DNA from: Hydrocarboniphaga sp.
Lineage (GTDB): Bacteria; Pseudomonadota; Gammaproteobacteria; Nevskiales; Nevskiaceae
Length of the DNA stretch: 64,000 nucleotides
Direction of reading: 5' to 3'
NCBI RefSeq assembly: GCF_028291725.1
Contig: NZ_JAQGNT010000100.1
Span: 1 to 64,000 of the forward strand
A model generated the notes under the pieces. That model made no database searches, was not told the origin of the DNA, and was given only the letters and a program-made list of their open reading frames with translations. Positions 28,408 to 37,001 of this stretch are shown here, in pieces (within the stretch, counting starts at the first letter, position 1; the number at the start of each line of letters is the position of its first letter). A program made the position numbers and the translations under genes.

Positions 28408-29100
28408 ATGCACGACTTCCATCTGGACAGCGGCCTGCTGATCGCTGTCCTCCAGATCATCCTGATCGACATTCTGCTCGGCGGTGACAACGCCGTGGTC
28501 ATCGCGCTGGCCTGCCGCCGGCTGCCGCCGCGGCAGCGCAACATGGGCATTTTCTGGGGCGTGTTCGGTGCGATCGGCCTGCGCATCGTGCTGATCTTCT
28601 TCGCGGTGCAGCTGCTGGCGCTGCCGTTTCTGAAAATCGTCGGCGCGCTGCTGCTGCTGTACATCGGCGTGCAGCTGTTGCTGCCGGAGAAACAGGACGA
28701 GCCGGACATCAAGGCCAGCGACCATCTGCTGACCGCGATCCGCACCATCATCATCGCCGACGCGGTCATGAGCCTGGACAATGTGATCGCGATCGCCGGC
28801 GCCGCCGACGGCCATATCGGCCTGGTCGCGATGGGGATCGCGATCAGCGTGCCGATCATCGTCTGGGGCAGCAAGCTGGTGATGGCGCTGATGGACCGCT
28901 ATCCGGTGGTGATCGTGTTCGGCGGCGCGCTGCTCGGCTGGATCGCCGGCGGCCTGTGGATCGACGATCACGCGCTGGACGCCTTGCAGGATTCGCTGCC
29001 GCACTGGACCGATTATCTGTTCTCGGTGCTCGGCGCGCTGCTGGTGGTGCTGATCGGCCGGTTGATCGTGTTGCGCCGGCGTCAGTCCGCCGAGGCCTGA
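28408..29100 (+). CDS. TerC family integral membrane protein (YjbE-like)
   Basis: A 230-aa protein with seven predicted membrane helices. The family's paired acidic signatures are present: IDILLGGDNAVVIAL near the N-terminus and ADAVMSLDNVIAIAG in the second half. TerC-family proteins export Mn2+ or metallate secreted enzymes. The start is put at 28408 (MHDFH) because it fits the family; an in-frame ATG at 28363 would add 15 unconserved residues. No yybP-ykoY manganese riboswitch is seen upstream. The response regulator gene begins 5 nt after its stop, so the two are likely co-transcribed. Confidence 0.85.
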   Translation: MHDFHLDSGLLIAVLQIILIDILLGGDNAVVIALACRRLPPRQRNMGIFWGVFGAIGLRIVLIFFAVQLLALPFLKIVGALLLLYIGVQLLLPEKQDEPDIKASDHLLTAIRTIIIADAVMSLDNVIAIAGAADGHIGLVAMGIAISVPIIVWGSKLVMALMDRYPVVIVFGGALLGWIAGGLWIDDHALDALQDSLPHWTDYLFSVLGALLVVLIGRLIVLRRRQSAEA

Positions 29101-29105
29101 GACTC

Positions 29106-29774
29106 GTGACCGCAGAAGAGGACGCCGGCGGACTGCGCATCCTGGTCGCGGACGATCATCCGCTGTTCCGCGCGGCGCTCGTGCATACCTTGCAGGCGTT
29201 CACTGCGAGCGGCGGTGCGTTGTTCGAGGCGTCCAGCTTCGCCTCGCTGGTGTCGACGGTAACCGCGCAGCCCGAACTCGACCTGGTGCTGCTGGATTTG
29301 AATATGCCGGGCGCGCAGGGATTCTCGTCACTGGTCTATCTGCGCGGCGAACGGCCGGCGCTGCCGGTGATCGTGATTTCGTCTAACGATCAGCCGCGCA
29401 CCGTCAGCCGCGCACAGGAGTTCGGTGCCGCGGGCTTCGTGCCGAAGTCGGCGCCGATCGCGGTGCTGCAGAACGCGCTGCGCCAGGTCATGGCCGGCGG
29501 CGAATGGTTTCCGCAGGACAAGGCTACGCGCAGCGCCGAGGACGCGCAGTTCGCCGAACAGCTCGCGCAGCTGACGCCTCAGCAGTTCCGCGTGCTGATG
29601 TGCATCGCCGACGGCCTGCTCAACAAGCAGATCGCCTACGAACTCGGCCTCGCCGAGAACACCGTCAAGGTCCACATCAGTGCGATCCTGCGTAAGCTGG
29701 ATTGCAATAGCCGCACGCAGGCGGCGGTGAAGGTGAAAGCGTTGCAGCCGGAGGGCGAAGGCTCGGGGGGCTGA
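29106..29774 (+). CDS. LuxR/NarL-family response regulator
   Basis: A 222-aa two-component regulator. Receiver domain (about 10-125) with the acidic pair VADDH, phospho-Asp in LVLLDLNMPGA, Thr/Ser position VISSN and Lys in FVPKSAP. C-terminal LuxR helix-turn-helix (about 155-215; LTPQQFRVLMCIADGLLNKQ, ENTVKVHISAILRKL). Start GTG at 29106 with GAGG upstream. It faces the hybrid kinase gene at 29850-32687 convergently; this kinase/regulator layout resembles the MxtR/ErdR (acetate and organic acid) systems of pseudomonads, so the kinase is its likely partner. Confidence 0.88.
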   Translation: MTAEEDAGGLRILVADDHPLFRAALVHTLQAFTASGGALFEASSFASLVSTVTAQPELDLVLLDLNMPGAQGFSSLVYLRGERPALPVIVISSNDQPRTVSRAQEFGAAGFVPKSAPIAVLQNALRQVMAGGEWFPQDKATRSAEDAQFAEQLAQLTPQQFRVLMCIADGLLNKQIAYELGLAENTVKVHISAILRKLDCNSRTQAAVKVKALQPEGEGSGG

Positions 29775-29848
29775 TGTTGGGGTTCGCTGCGCTCACCCCA
29801 ACCTACGAGGCGATCGGTAGGTTGGGGTGAGCGCAGCGAACCCCAACA
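29775..29848. repeat. GTAG palindrome pair, family A, tips inward
   Basis: TGTTGGGGTTCGCTGCGCTC ... CCTAC, 10 nt, GTAGGTTGGGG ... CCCCAACA. The two arms are the same as at 26692 but the GTAG tips point to the centre rather than outward. It lies between the convergent regulator and kinase genes. Confidence 0.85.
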
Positions 29849-29849
29849 A

Positions 29850-32687
29850 TCAGCGCGAATCGACCCCGGTCTTTACCAGCAGCAGCTGTCGCATCAGCGC
29901 GCGTAGCGCTGCCGGCTTCACCGGCTTCGGCAGGAAGCCCCAGCCGTTCTCGCTCGCGGCCTGCGACGCGGTTTCACGCTCGGCCGAGATCACGATCACC
30001 GGCGGACGCTGCCGCCAGCGCTCGAATAGCTTCGGCATCAGCTCCGCTCCGGTGCCGGCGCCTAGCCGATAGTCGAGCAGCACCAGTTCTGGCGGTGGCC
30101 GGCTGGCGGCTAGAACCAGTGCTTCCTCCATGCTGCCGGCGAGCGTTACTGCGCAGCCCCAGGCTTCGAGCAGCGTGCGCGTCGCCTCGCGCACGCGCGC
30201 ATCGTCGTCGATGCACCAGATGCGGCGGTTCTGCAATGCCGAACCCGGCTCGGCGCTGGCGCGGCTCGCCGGCTGCACTTTGGCGGCATCGCCGCGCGGC
30301 ACTTCGACTGCGAACATGCTGCCGCGGCCGACACGCGATCGCAGCGTGATGCGGTGAGCCAGCCGCTGCGCGATGCGCTGCACGATCGCCAGGCCGAGCC
30401 CGGCACCGCGGTCATGCCGTCGAGCGCCGCCGTCGAGCCGCTGGAACTCTTCGAAGATCAGCGTCTGCTGATGTTCGGCGATGCCGCAGCCACTGTCCCA
30501 GACTTCGATGCGCACGCTGTCGTTCGAAACGCGCCGCGCGCCGATCAGCACGCCGCCGCGGTCGGTGTAACGCAGCGCGTTCGACAGGAAGTTCTGCAGG
30601 ATGCGCCGCAGCAGCGCCTCGTCACTGCGGATCGCCGCGCGCGTCCGCGCCTGCCGCAGCTGCAGGCCGCGCGATTCCGCCATCGGCGCAAATTCGCGCA
30701 GCAGCGCGTCGAACATCCGCTGTAACGACAGATCACGGATCTCGGTCCGGATCGCCCCGGACTCCAGCCGCGAGATATCCAGCAGGCTAGCCAGGATGTC
30801 GTCCTGCGCAGCCAGTGCTTCGTCGACGTTGTCGGCGAGTTGCGCATCGTCGGCATTGCGCAGACGTTCGCGCAGCGCCGACGTATACATGCGCGCTGCG
30901 TTCAGCGGCTGCAGCAGGTCGTGCACGGCCGCGGCGACGAAGCTGCTCTTGGACTTGTTCGCACGCTCGGCTTCGCGCCGCGCCGCATCCAGATCCTGGG
31001 TGCGTTCGTCGACGCGCTTCTCCAGCGATCCGGCCAGCGTGCGCAGGTCACGCGCGGTGTTCTTGTACGCGGTGATGTCGGCGTAGGAAGTGACGAAGCC
31101 GCCGCCCGGCAGCGGGTTGCCGCGGATTTCGAGCACCGTGCCGTCGGCCCATTCGCGCTCGAACATGTGCGGCTTGCCGGTGCGCAGATGGTCGAGCCGG
31201 CGCTGCACGGCTTCCTCGATATCGCCGCTGCCGAGCAGGCCGCGGCGCGCGTTGTAGCGCAGCAGGTCTTCGATCGGGCGGCCGATCTTCATCAGCTCGG
31301 GTGGATAGCGGAAGATATCGACGTAGCGCCGGTTCCAGGCGCTGAGCCGCAGCTCGGCGTCGATCACACCGACGCCTTGCGGCAGATGTTCCAGGCTCTG
31401 GCGCTGGCCGACGCTGGCGCGCTCCGCGGCCAGCACGATGCCGTCCTCGGCGCTGCGCATCGCCTCGGCATGCTGGCGCACCATCTGTTCGAGCTCGTCG
31501 CGGCTGCGCCGGCGCAGTTTCGACAGCCGCAGACGCTGCTGCAGTAACAGCAGCAGGAACAGCAGGCTCAGCGCCGCACCGGCCGCGGCCAGCGCGGCAA
31601 CCCGGCCCGCTTCGAGGGTGTCGCGCGTGTCGTGCAACAGGTGCAGCGTCCAGCCAGCCGATGCCAGCGGCAGCGACTGCCACAGGTAATCGCCGGTGAT
31701 GTCGCGGCTGAGGATGCGCACGCGGCGGCCGTCGGTGCCTAGCAGCCTGTCGGGCTTGGCAAGATCTACTGCGGCTTCGGCCCGCTGTGTCCAAGCTGCG
31801 GGCGCCCTCGTCAAATATGACTCACTATTCTCCTCGGGCGCCCGCAGCTTGGACACAGCGGGCCAAACCCTCGCTACGATCTCCCAAGCCCGACAGGCTG
31901 CTAGCGATTCCAGGTCGCGCTGCTGCAGTATCTGCAGCGTCTGCCCGGCATACTGCTGCGTGCGGCCGAGCTCGTCGCGGTCCGCCGCGCTTAGCGCGCG
32001 CAGCTCGCGATAGCGCCACGCGAGGCGGTTGCTCAGGAACACGATGCCGTGCGCGTCGCTGATCAGCACGATATCGGTGGCGCTGGCCCATTCCTGTTCG
32101 AGCCGGCGCAGATCGAGTTTCACGGTGACCGCGCCGATCGTGCTGCCGTCGTCGTCGTGCACCGCCTGCGCCAGGAAATAGCCGGGCACACCGGTGGTGA
32201 TGCCGATGCCGTAGAAGCGGCCGGTGCCCTGCCGCATCGCCTGCTGGAAATACGGCCGGAACCGATAGTCGACGCCGACGTTGCTGTTGGCCGAACGCCA
32301 GTTGTTGGCGGCGACGCCTAGGCCGCGGCGGTCGAGCAAGGTCAGGGTCGAGGTTTCGGCAACGCCGTTGACTGCTTCGAGCTTGCGGCTCAGGCGTTCG
32401 CTGGCCGCCGCGTCGACCGGCGCGCGCAGGGCCGCACGCAGTTCGGGGTCGAGCGCGAGCACCGCCGGCAGTACGCGATAGCGATCGATCTGCGACTGCA
32501 GCGAGCCGGCGTAGAGCGCCAGCTGCTCCAGGCTGCGCGCGCCCGCGTCGCGCAGCGCCTGGCGCGTGGCCTGCCTGCCGACACCCAGCATCACCGCGCC
32601 GATCACGCCGAGCAGCGCGGCGATCGTCACCGCGAGCCGTAGCGGATGCGAGCCCCGCCTGAGCCCGCGCGCGACCGGCTCAGTCAT
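29850..32687 (-). CDS. Hybrid sensor histidine kinase of the organic-acid block
   Basis: 945 aa. TM1 about 17-37; periplasmic DctB/dCache-like sensor (about 40-360); TM2 about 362-384; PAS (about 420-530, GVGVIDAELRLSAWNRRY); HisKA with phosphoacceptor His in HDLLQPLNAARM; HATPase (FLSNALRYTD, DSGCGI, GAGLGLAIV); C-terminal receiver (CIDDDARVR, LVLLDYRLG, PKPVKP). The kinase core resembles NahK/MxtR-type proteins. Its ATG overlaps the end of the KgtP-type gene by 8 bp, so it is expressed with dctA, porin and kgtP and probably senses a dicarboxylate or keto acid. Residues about 262-316 are encoded by an inserted palindromic element (31739-31904). The insert keeps the frame and adds a 54-residue loop to the sensor domain. 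Confidence 0.9.
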   Translation of the reverse strand: MTEPVARGLRRGSHPLRLAVTIAALLGVIGAVMLGVGRQATRQALRDAGARSLEQLALYAGSLQSQIDRYRVLPAVLALDPELRAALRAPVDAAASERLSRKLEAVNGVAETSTLTLLDRRGLGVAANNWRSANSNVGVDYRFRPYFQQAMRQGTGRFYGIGITTGVPGYFLAQAVHDDDGSTIGAVTVKLDLRRLEQEWASATDIVLISDAHGIVFLSNRLAWRYRELRALSAADRDELGRTQQYAGQTLQILQQRDLESLAACRAWEIVARVWPAVSKLRAPEENSESYLTRAPAAWTQRAEAAVDLAKPDRLLGTDGRRVRILSRDITGDYLWQSLPLASAGWTLHLLHDTRDTLEAGRVAALAAAGAALSLLFLLLLLQQRLRLSKLRRRSRDELEQMVRQHAEAMRSAEDGIVLAAERASVGQRQSLEHLPQGVGVIDAELRLSAWNRRYVDIFRYPPELMKIGRPIEDLLRYNARRGLLGSGDIEEAVQRRLDHLRTGKPHMFEREWADGTVLEIRGNPLPGGGFVTSYADITAYKNTARDLRTLAGSLEKRVDERTQDLDAARREAERANKSKSSFVAAAVHDLLQPLNAARMYTSALRERLRNADDAQLADNVDEALAAQDDILASLLDISRLESGAIRTEIRDLSLQRMFDALLREFAPMAESRGLQLRQARTRAAIRSDEALLRRILQNFLSNALRYTDRGGVLIGARRVSNDSVRIEVWDSGCGIAEHQQTLIFEEFQRLDGGARRHDRGAGLGLAIVQRIAQRLAHRITLRSRVGRGSMFAVEVPRGDAAKVQPASRASAEPGSALQNRRIWCIDDDARVREATRTLLEAWGCAVTLAGSMEEALVLAASRPPPELVLLDYRLGAGTGAELMPKLFERWRQRPPVIVISAERETASQAASENGWGFLPKPVKPAALRALMRQLLLVKTGVDSR
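31739..31904. mobile_element. MITE-like element, family F, copy 2, inside the kinase gene
   Basis: 166 bp bounded by CTAG with perfect 21-bp terminal inverted repeats (CTAGCAGCCTGTCGGGCTTG plus G). Inside is a perfect 29-bp inverted repeat, arms 31779-31807 and 31836-31864, with a 28-nt AT-rich loop. The step from one CTAG to the other is 162 bp, a multiple of three, and the kinase frame has no stop in it. Removing one unit restores ...Glu-Ser-Leu-Gly-Thr-Asp-Gly... The same ends occur at 12541-12708. Confidence 0.85.
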
Positions 32688-33981
32688 CGACGATCCGCGA
32701 ATACCGGCGCGTGTCGCGCATCAGCACGTAGACCAGCAGCGAGCAGCCGATGCAGGCGGTGACGTACCAGTAGTAGCCGCTCTCGTGGCCGATGCTCTTG
32801 AACCACAGCGCGATGTATTCGGCGGTGCCGCCGAAGATCGAAACGGTGATCGCATAGGGCAGGCCGACACCGAGCGCGCGGATTTCGGTCGGGAACAATT
32901 CCGCCTTCACCACGGCGTTGATCGAGGTATAGCCGCTGACCACGATCAGTGCCGCCATGATCAGCAGGAAGGCTTCCCACAGCGTGTGCACGTCTTTCAG
33001 CGCGCTCAGGATCGGTACCGTCAGCAGCGTGCCGAGCACCCCGAAAGTGATCAGCACCGGGCGCCGGCCGATGCGGTCGGACAGCGCGCCGATCAGCGGC
33101 TGCAGCAGCATGAACAGGAACAGCGTCGCCGCCGAAATCAGCGTCGCGTCGGCCTTGCTCATGCCGGCGCTGTTGACCAGGTATTTCTGCATGTACGTCG
33201 TGTAGGTGTAGAACGCCAGCGTGCCGCCCATGGTCAGGCCGACCACGGTCGCCAGCTGTTTCGGGTGCTGCATCAGCTGGCGCATCAGTCCGGGCCCGGG
33301 TGTGGCCGCGCGGCGCTTGAACGAATCGGTTTCGGCCATGCCACGCCGCAGCAGCATCGCCACCAGCGCGGTGCCGGCGCCGATCACGAACGGAATGCGC
33401 CAGCCCCAGGCGTCGAGCTGCTCGGTCGTCAGGAACACCCGCTGCAACAGGATCAGCACGCCCAGCGCCAGCAGCTGGCCCATGATCAGCGTCACGTACT
33501 GGAAGCTCGAATAGAAGCCGCGATGCGCGTGCGTCGCCATCTCGCTGAGATAGGTCGCCGAGGTGCCATATTCACCGCCGACCGACAGGCCCTGAATCAG
33601 CCGCGCGACCAGCAGCAACAGCGGCGCGGCAACGCCGATGCTGGCGTAGCCCGGCGTCAGCGCGATGATCAGCGAGCCGCCGCACATCAGCCACACCGAC
33701 AGCAGCAGCGCCGCCTTGCGCCCGTGCCTGTCCGCGTAGACGCCCATCAGCCAACCGCCGATCGGCCGCATCAGAAAACCGACCGCGAATACCGCGGCGG
33801 TATTCAGCAGCTGCGCGGTGTTGTCGCCGCTGGGGAAGAACACTTTCGCAAAGTACAGCGAGAACGCCGAGTAAACGTACCAGTCGTACCACTCGACCAG
33901 GTTGCCGACCGAGCCGCTGAAGATTGATTTCAGCCGCCACGCGGTGCTGCGCGGCGGCGATGCTGCGGCACGGTCGATCAT
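32680..33981 (-). CDS. MFS metabolite:H+ symporter, KgtP/MHS family
   Basis: A 433-aa transporter with 12 membrane helices. MHS-family marks: NLVEWYDWYVYSAFS in helix 1, GRKAALL after GVYADRHG, RPIGGWLMG, LIQGLSVGGEYGTSATYL in helix 4-5, and WGWRIPFVIG. It most resembles alpha-ketoglutarate/dicarboxylate permeases; exact substrate not certain. The gene starts 16 bp after the porin stop and overlaps the kinase gene by 8 bp, placing it in one unit with both. Confidence 0.87.
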   Translation of the reverse strand: MIDRAAASPPRSTAWRLKSIFSGSVGNLVEWYDWYVYSAFSLYFAKVFFPSGDNTAQLLNTAAVFAVGFLMRPIGGWLMGVYADRHGRKAALLLSVWLMCGGSLIIALTPGYASIGVAAPLLLLVARLIQGLSVGGEYGTSATYLSEMATHAHRGFYSSFQYVTLIMGQLLALGVLILLQRVFLTTEQLDAWGWRIPFVIGAGTALVAMLLRRGMAETDSFKRRAATPGPGLMRQLMQHPKQLATVVGLTMGGTLAFYTYTTYMQKYLVNSAGMSKADATLISAATLFLFMLLQPLIGALSDRIGRRPVLITFGVLGTLLTVPILSALKDVHTLWEAFLLIMAALIVVSGYTSINAVVKAELFPTEIRALGVGLPYAITVSIFGGTAEYIALWFKSIGHESGYYWYVTACIGCSLLVYVLMRDTRRYSRIVDD

Positions 33982-33997
33982 CGCTTGCCGGCTCTCC

Positions 33998-35302
33998 TCA
34001 ATAAACGATCTGCACTCGTGCCGCGATGGTGTCGGGCTCGTCCTTGCCGGCGCTGCCGAGATCGGCCGTGGAGCGCATGTAGTCGAGCATGATCCGCATC
34101 GCCGGGTTCGGATAGTAATTCACACCGGTGGTCCAGCCGCTATAGCGGCAGTCGTCGACGCCCGTGCTCGGCCCCTGGGTGATGTTGCAGCCCAGCGACT
34201 GGCTGGCATCGACGTCGGTGTTGCGCATCATCTCGTAGCGCAGCTTGAGCTCGATCGCGCCGTTCCTGTTCTTGGGCTTGGGATTGCCGATCACGTGTTC
34301 CTTGATCGAGTAAGCCTTGGACTCGCCGGTCAGGAACCAGCTGGCCTGCACATAGGCGGCGTCCACCGTCGAGCTGGGCTTGCCGTCCTGCTCGAATTTG
34401 GCGCTGGCGAACTCGGCATTCAAATAGGCGGGGCCGTAGACGCCTGCGAATTCGGCGCCGATGGTGTCCTGCGACGGCGAAGGCCCGGCGCCGTAGCTGG
34501 CGAAAGTCTGCGTGACCGAGCCCGAACCGAGTCGGTAGCCGCCGTAGCGGTAACTGGCCGACAGCGCCTGGCTGGCGTTGGCCGTGTTGTCGGCATGGTC
34601 GCTGGAGTAGGACAGGCCCAGGTGCAGCAGGCGTCCGCTGTCGTTGATCGGCGACCACACCAGGCGGGCGTTGCCGCCGGTGCCTTCGGAGCTGCCGGTG
34701 CCGTCGCGGTTCAGCAGGTAGGCCGACACGCCGCCGAACCAGGTCTGGTCGGCGTAGGCGTAGTACAGGCCCTGGGTATAGTCGTGACCGCCGTAGATGC
34801 CGTTGGCCGAAGTCACCGGGCGCTCCATGAACAGCGCCTGGTTGTTGGAGCCGATCTCCTCGATGCTGCGCCAGGGTTTGTGCTGGCCGATGTAGATCGT
34901 GCTTTCCGGCACCAGCACGCTGTGCGACAGCCACACGTCCTGCAGCGAATTGCTGCTGCCGGTGCCGCCGCCGCCGCTGCTGACGCCGTAGTGCAGCTTG
35001 TAGCTCCAGTCGTAGGCGCGGCCTTCGAGCTGGATGTAGACGCGGCGGAAATAGCTGCCGCTGTTGTTCTCGACCTTGTCGCTGCCGATGCCGCTACCGT
35101 TGTCGGGCTCCAGCATCACCGCGTCGAACTGCAGGCGTCCGCCGAGCGAGCCTTCGAAGGCGCCGTCGCTGGATTTGATCTTGAGTCCGCCGCTGGTCGA
35201 GGCTTCGTCATCGGCGCGGGCGGTGCCGGCAAAGGCTAGTGAAACGAGCACAGCGCACACGGCGGCGCCGACACCTTGCGGTGCCAGGGGAAAGGTCTTC
35301 AT
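33998..35302 (-). CDS. Outer-membrane porin, phosphate-selective porin O/P type
   Basis: A 434-aa beta-barrel porin with a signal peptide (VCAVLVSLAFAGTARA). The barrel starts GGLKIKSSDGAFEGSLGGRLQFD, shows many alternating hydrophobic strands, and ends in AARVQIVY with an aromatic C-terminal residue, as needed for BAM insertion. It resembles the OprO/OprP (PF07396) group, but its position between dctA and the KgtP-type gene suggests organic-acid uptake. The start at 35302 is fixed by GGAGGA 7 nt upstream. Confidence 0.85.
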   Translation of the reverse strand: MKTFPLAPQGVGAAVCAVLVSLAFAGTARADDEASTSGGLKIKSSDGAFEGSLGGRLQFDAVMLEPDNGSGIGSDKVENNSGSYFRRVYIQLEGRAYDWSYKLHYGVSSGGGGTGSSNSLQDVWLSHSVLVPESTIYIGQHKPWRSIEEIGSNNQALFMERPVTSANGIYGGHDYTQGLYYAYADQTWFGGVSAYLLNRDGTGSSEGTGGNARLVWSPINDSGRLLHLGLSYSSDHADNTANASQALSASYRYGGYRLGSGSVTQTFASYGAGPSPSQDTIGAEFAGVYGPAYLNAEFASAKFEQDGKPSSTVDAAYVQASWFLTGESKAYSIKEHVIGNPKPKNRNGAIELKLRYEMMRNTDVDASQSLGCNITQGPSTGVDDCRYSGWTTGVNYYPNPAMRIMLDYMRSTADLGSAGKDEPDTIAARVQIVY

Positions 35303-35381
35303 CGGGTTCTCCTCCGATCGAGTCGGAATGGGTCTTGGGTTTTTGCCCCCTCCCCCGCAGGCGGGGGAAGGGACCGTGGTG

Positions 35382-36734
35382 CTAGGTCTGCGCGATTCCG
35401 TGTTCCAGCGGTGGCAGTGTGTTGCCGGTATCGGCATCCGGTCCGGCCGCCAGCTCGCTGCGCATACGGTCACGATTCAGCTCGTTCTCCCAGCCGGCGA
35501 CGACGATGGTCGCGACGCCGTTGCCGACCAGGTTGGTCAGTGCGCGCGCCTCGCTCATGAAACGGTCGATACCGAGAATCAGCGCCAGGCCCGCGACCGG
35601 CACCGAGGGCACCACCGCCAGCGTCGCCGCCAGCGTGATAAAGCCGGCACCGGTAACACCCGATGCACCCTTGGAAGTCAGCATCGCCACGGCCAGCAGC
35701 GTGATCTCCTGGGTCAGCGTCAGATCGACGTTGAGCGCCTGGGCGACGAAGATCGCCGCCATCGTCAGGTAGATGTTGGTACCGTCGAGATTGAACGAAT
35801 AGCCGGCGGGGATCACCAGACCGACCACCGGCTTGCCGCAGCCCAGGCGCTCGAGCTTCTGCATCAGCGGCACCAGCGCGGATTCGGACGAGGACGTGCC
35901 CAGCACCAGAAACAACTCGTCGCGGATATAGCGCAGGAAGCGGAAGATACTGAAGCCGCTGATGCGCGCGATCGCGCCGAGCACGAGCACCACGAACAGC
36001 ACGCAGCTCAGGTAGAAGCTGCCCATCAGCTTGGCCAGCGGCCCGAGACTGTCCAGGCCATATTTGCCGATCGTGAACGCCATCGCACCGCCGGCGCCCA
36101 GCGGCGCCAGCCGCATGATCATGTTCATCATCCGGAAGAACACTTTCGACAACGCGTCCAGAAAACCCATCACCGGCCGGCCGTGTTCGCCCATCGCGCT
36201 GAGCGCGAAGCCGAACAGCAGCGCCACCAGCAGCACCTGCAGCAGATCGCCGTTGCCGGTGAAAGCATCGCTGAAGGTCTTCGGGATGATGTGCAGCAGG
36301 AAGCCGACGGTGCTCTGCTCGTGCGCTGCGGCCGCGTACTTGGCGACCGCGCCGGCGTCGAGCGTCGCCGGGTCGACATTGAAGCCGCTGCCCGGCTTGA
36401 GCAGGTTGACGACGATCAGGCCGATCACCAGCGCGAAGCTCGACACCACCTCGAAGTACAGGATCGCCTTGACGCCGACGCGGCCGACTTTCTTCACGTC
36501 GGCGACGCCGGCGATGCCCATCACCACGGTCAGGAAGATGATCGGCCCGATCAGCATCTTGATCAGTCCGATGAAGGCATCGCCCAGCGGCTTCAGGGCG
36601 ACGCCGGTTTCCGGAAAAAAATGACCGATGGTGCCGCCGATCGTGATCGCCAATAGCACCCATAGATAAAGGCGCTTGGACGACCCCGAATGGGATGGCG
36701 AAGATGCGGCGGGCGGTGTCGTGGTCGTGCTCAT
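35382..36734 (-). CDS. dctA: C4-dicarboxylate:cation symporter DctA
   Basis: A 450-aa DAACS-family carrier for succinate, fumarate and malate. Family marks: [21 protein letters not shown], the serine-rich re-entrant loop [34 protein letters not shown], and [13 protein letters not shown]. The start at 36734 has TGGAGA upstream and gives the usual N-terminus. It is the first gene of a minus-strand unit dctA - porin - kgtP-like - hybrid kinase. It is divergent from maeB, whose product uses malate. No clear sigma-54 site was found upstream. Confidence 0.93.
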   Translation of the reverse strand: MSTTTTPPAASSPSHSGSSKRLYLWVLLAITIGGTIGHFFPETGVALKPLGDAFIGLIKMLIGPIIFLTVVMGIAGVADVKKVGRVGVKAILYFEVVSSFALVIGLIVVNLLKPGSGFNVDPATLDAGAVAKYAAAAHEQSTVGFLLHIIPKTFSDAFTGNGDLLQVLLVALLFGFALSAMGEHGRPVMGFLDALSKVFFRMMNMIMRLAPLGAGGAMAFTIGKYGLDSLGPLAKLMGSFYLSCVLFVVLVLGAIARISGFSIFRFLRYIRDELFLVLGTSSSESALVPLMQKLERLGCGKPVVGLVIPAGYSFNLDGTNIYLTMAAIFVAQALNVDLTLTQEITLLAVAMLTSKGASGVTGAGFITLAATLAVVPSVPVAGLALILGIDRFMSEARALTNLVGNGVATIVVAGWENELNRDRMRSELAAGPDADTGNTLPPLEHGIAQT

Positions 36735-36916
36735 AGGTCTCCAGAACTCGCTGAGTGTCGCTGTCGATGTTGCTTTTGCGGGCTCCTGCCTTCGCCAGCG
36801 GGCTGGTTGCGGCACCGCTTTTTAGGCTTTGCTGGCTGATAGTGAAGCGGATGACGCAGCTGTGGAATAGCCCGATGGTGTTAGTTGCCGGCGCCGGCAT
36901 CTGCAGCAGCGACGCC

Positions 36917-36922
36917 TATAAT
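36917..36922 (+). promoter_or_regulatory. Putative -10 box for maeB
   Basis: TATAAT in CCTATAATCGCG, 80 nt before the maeB start in the dctA-maeB divergent region. The -35 partner is unclear. Confidence 0.4.
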
Positions 36923-37001
36923 CGCGATCCTTGATCCCCACGCACAAACGACGAGCCAGGAGCCGCATGCTCCCATCTCGCAAGACGATAACGAGAGCCG
37001 C

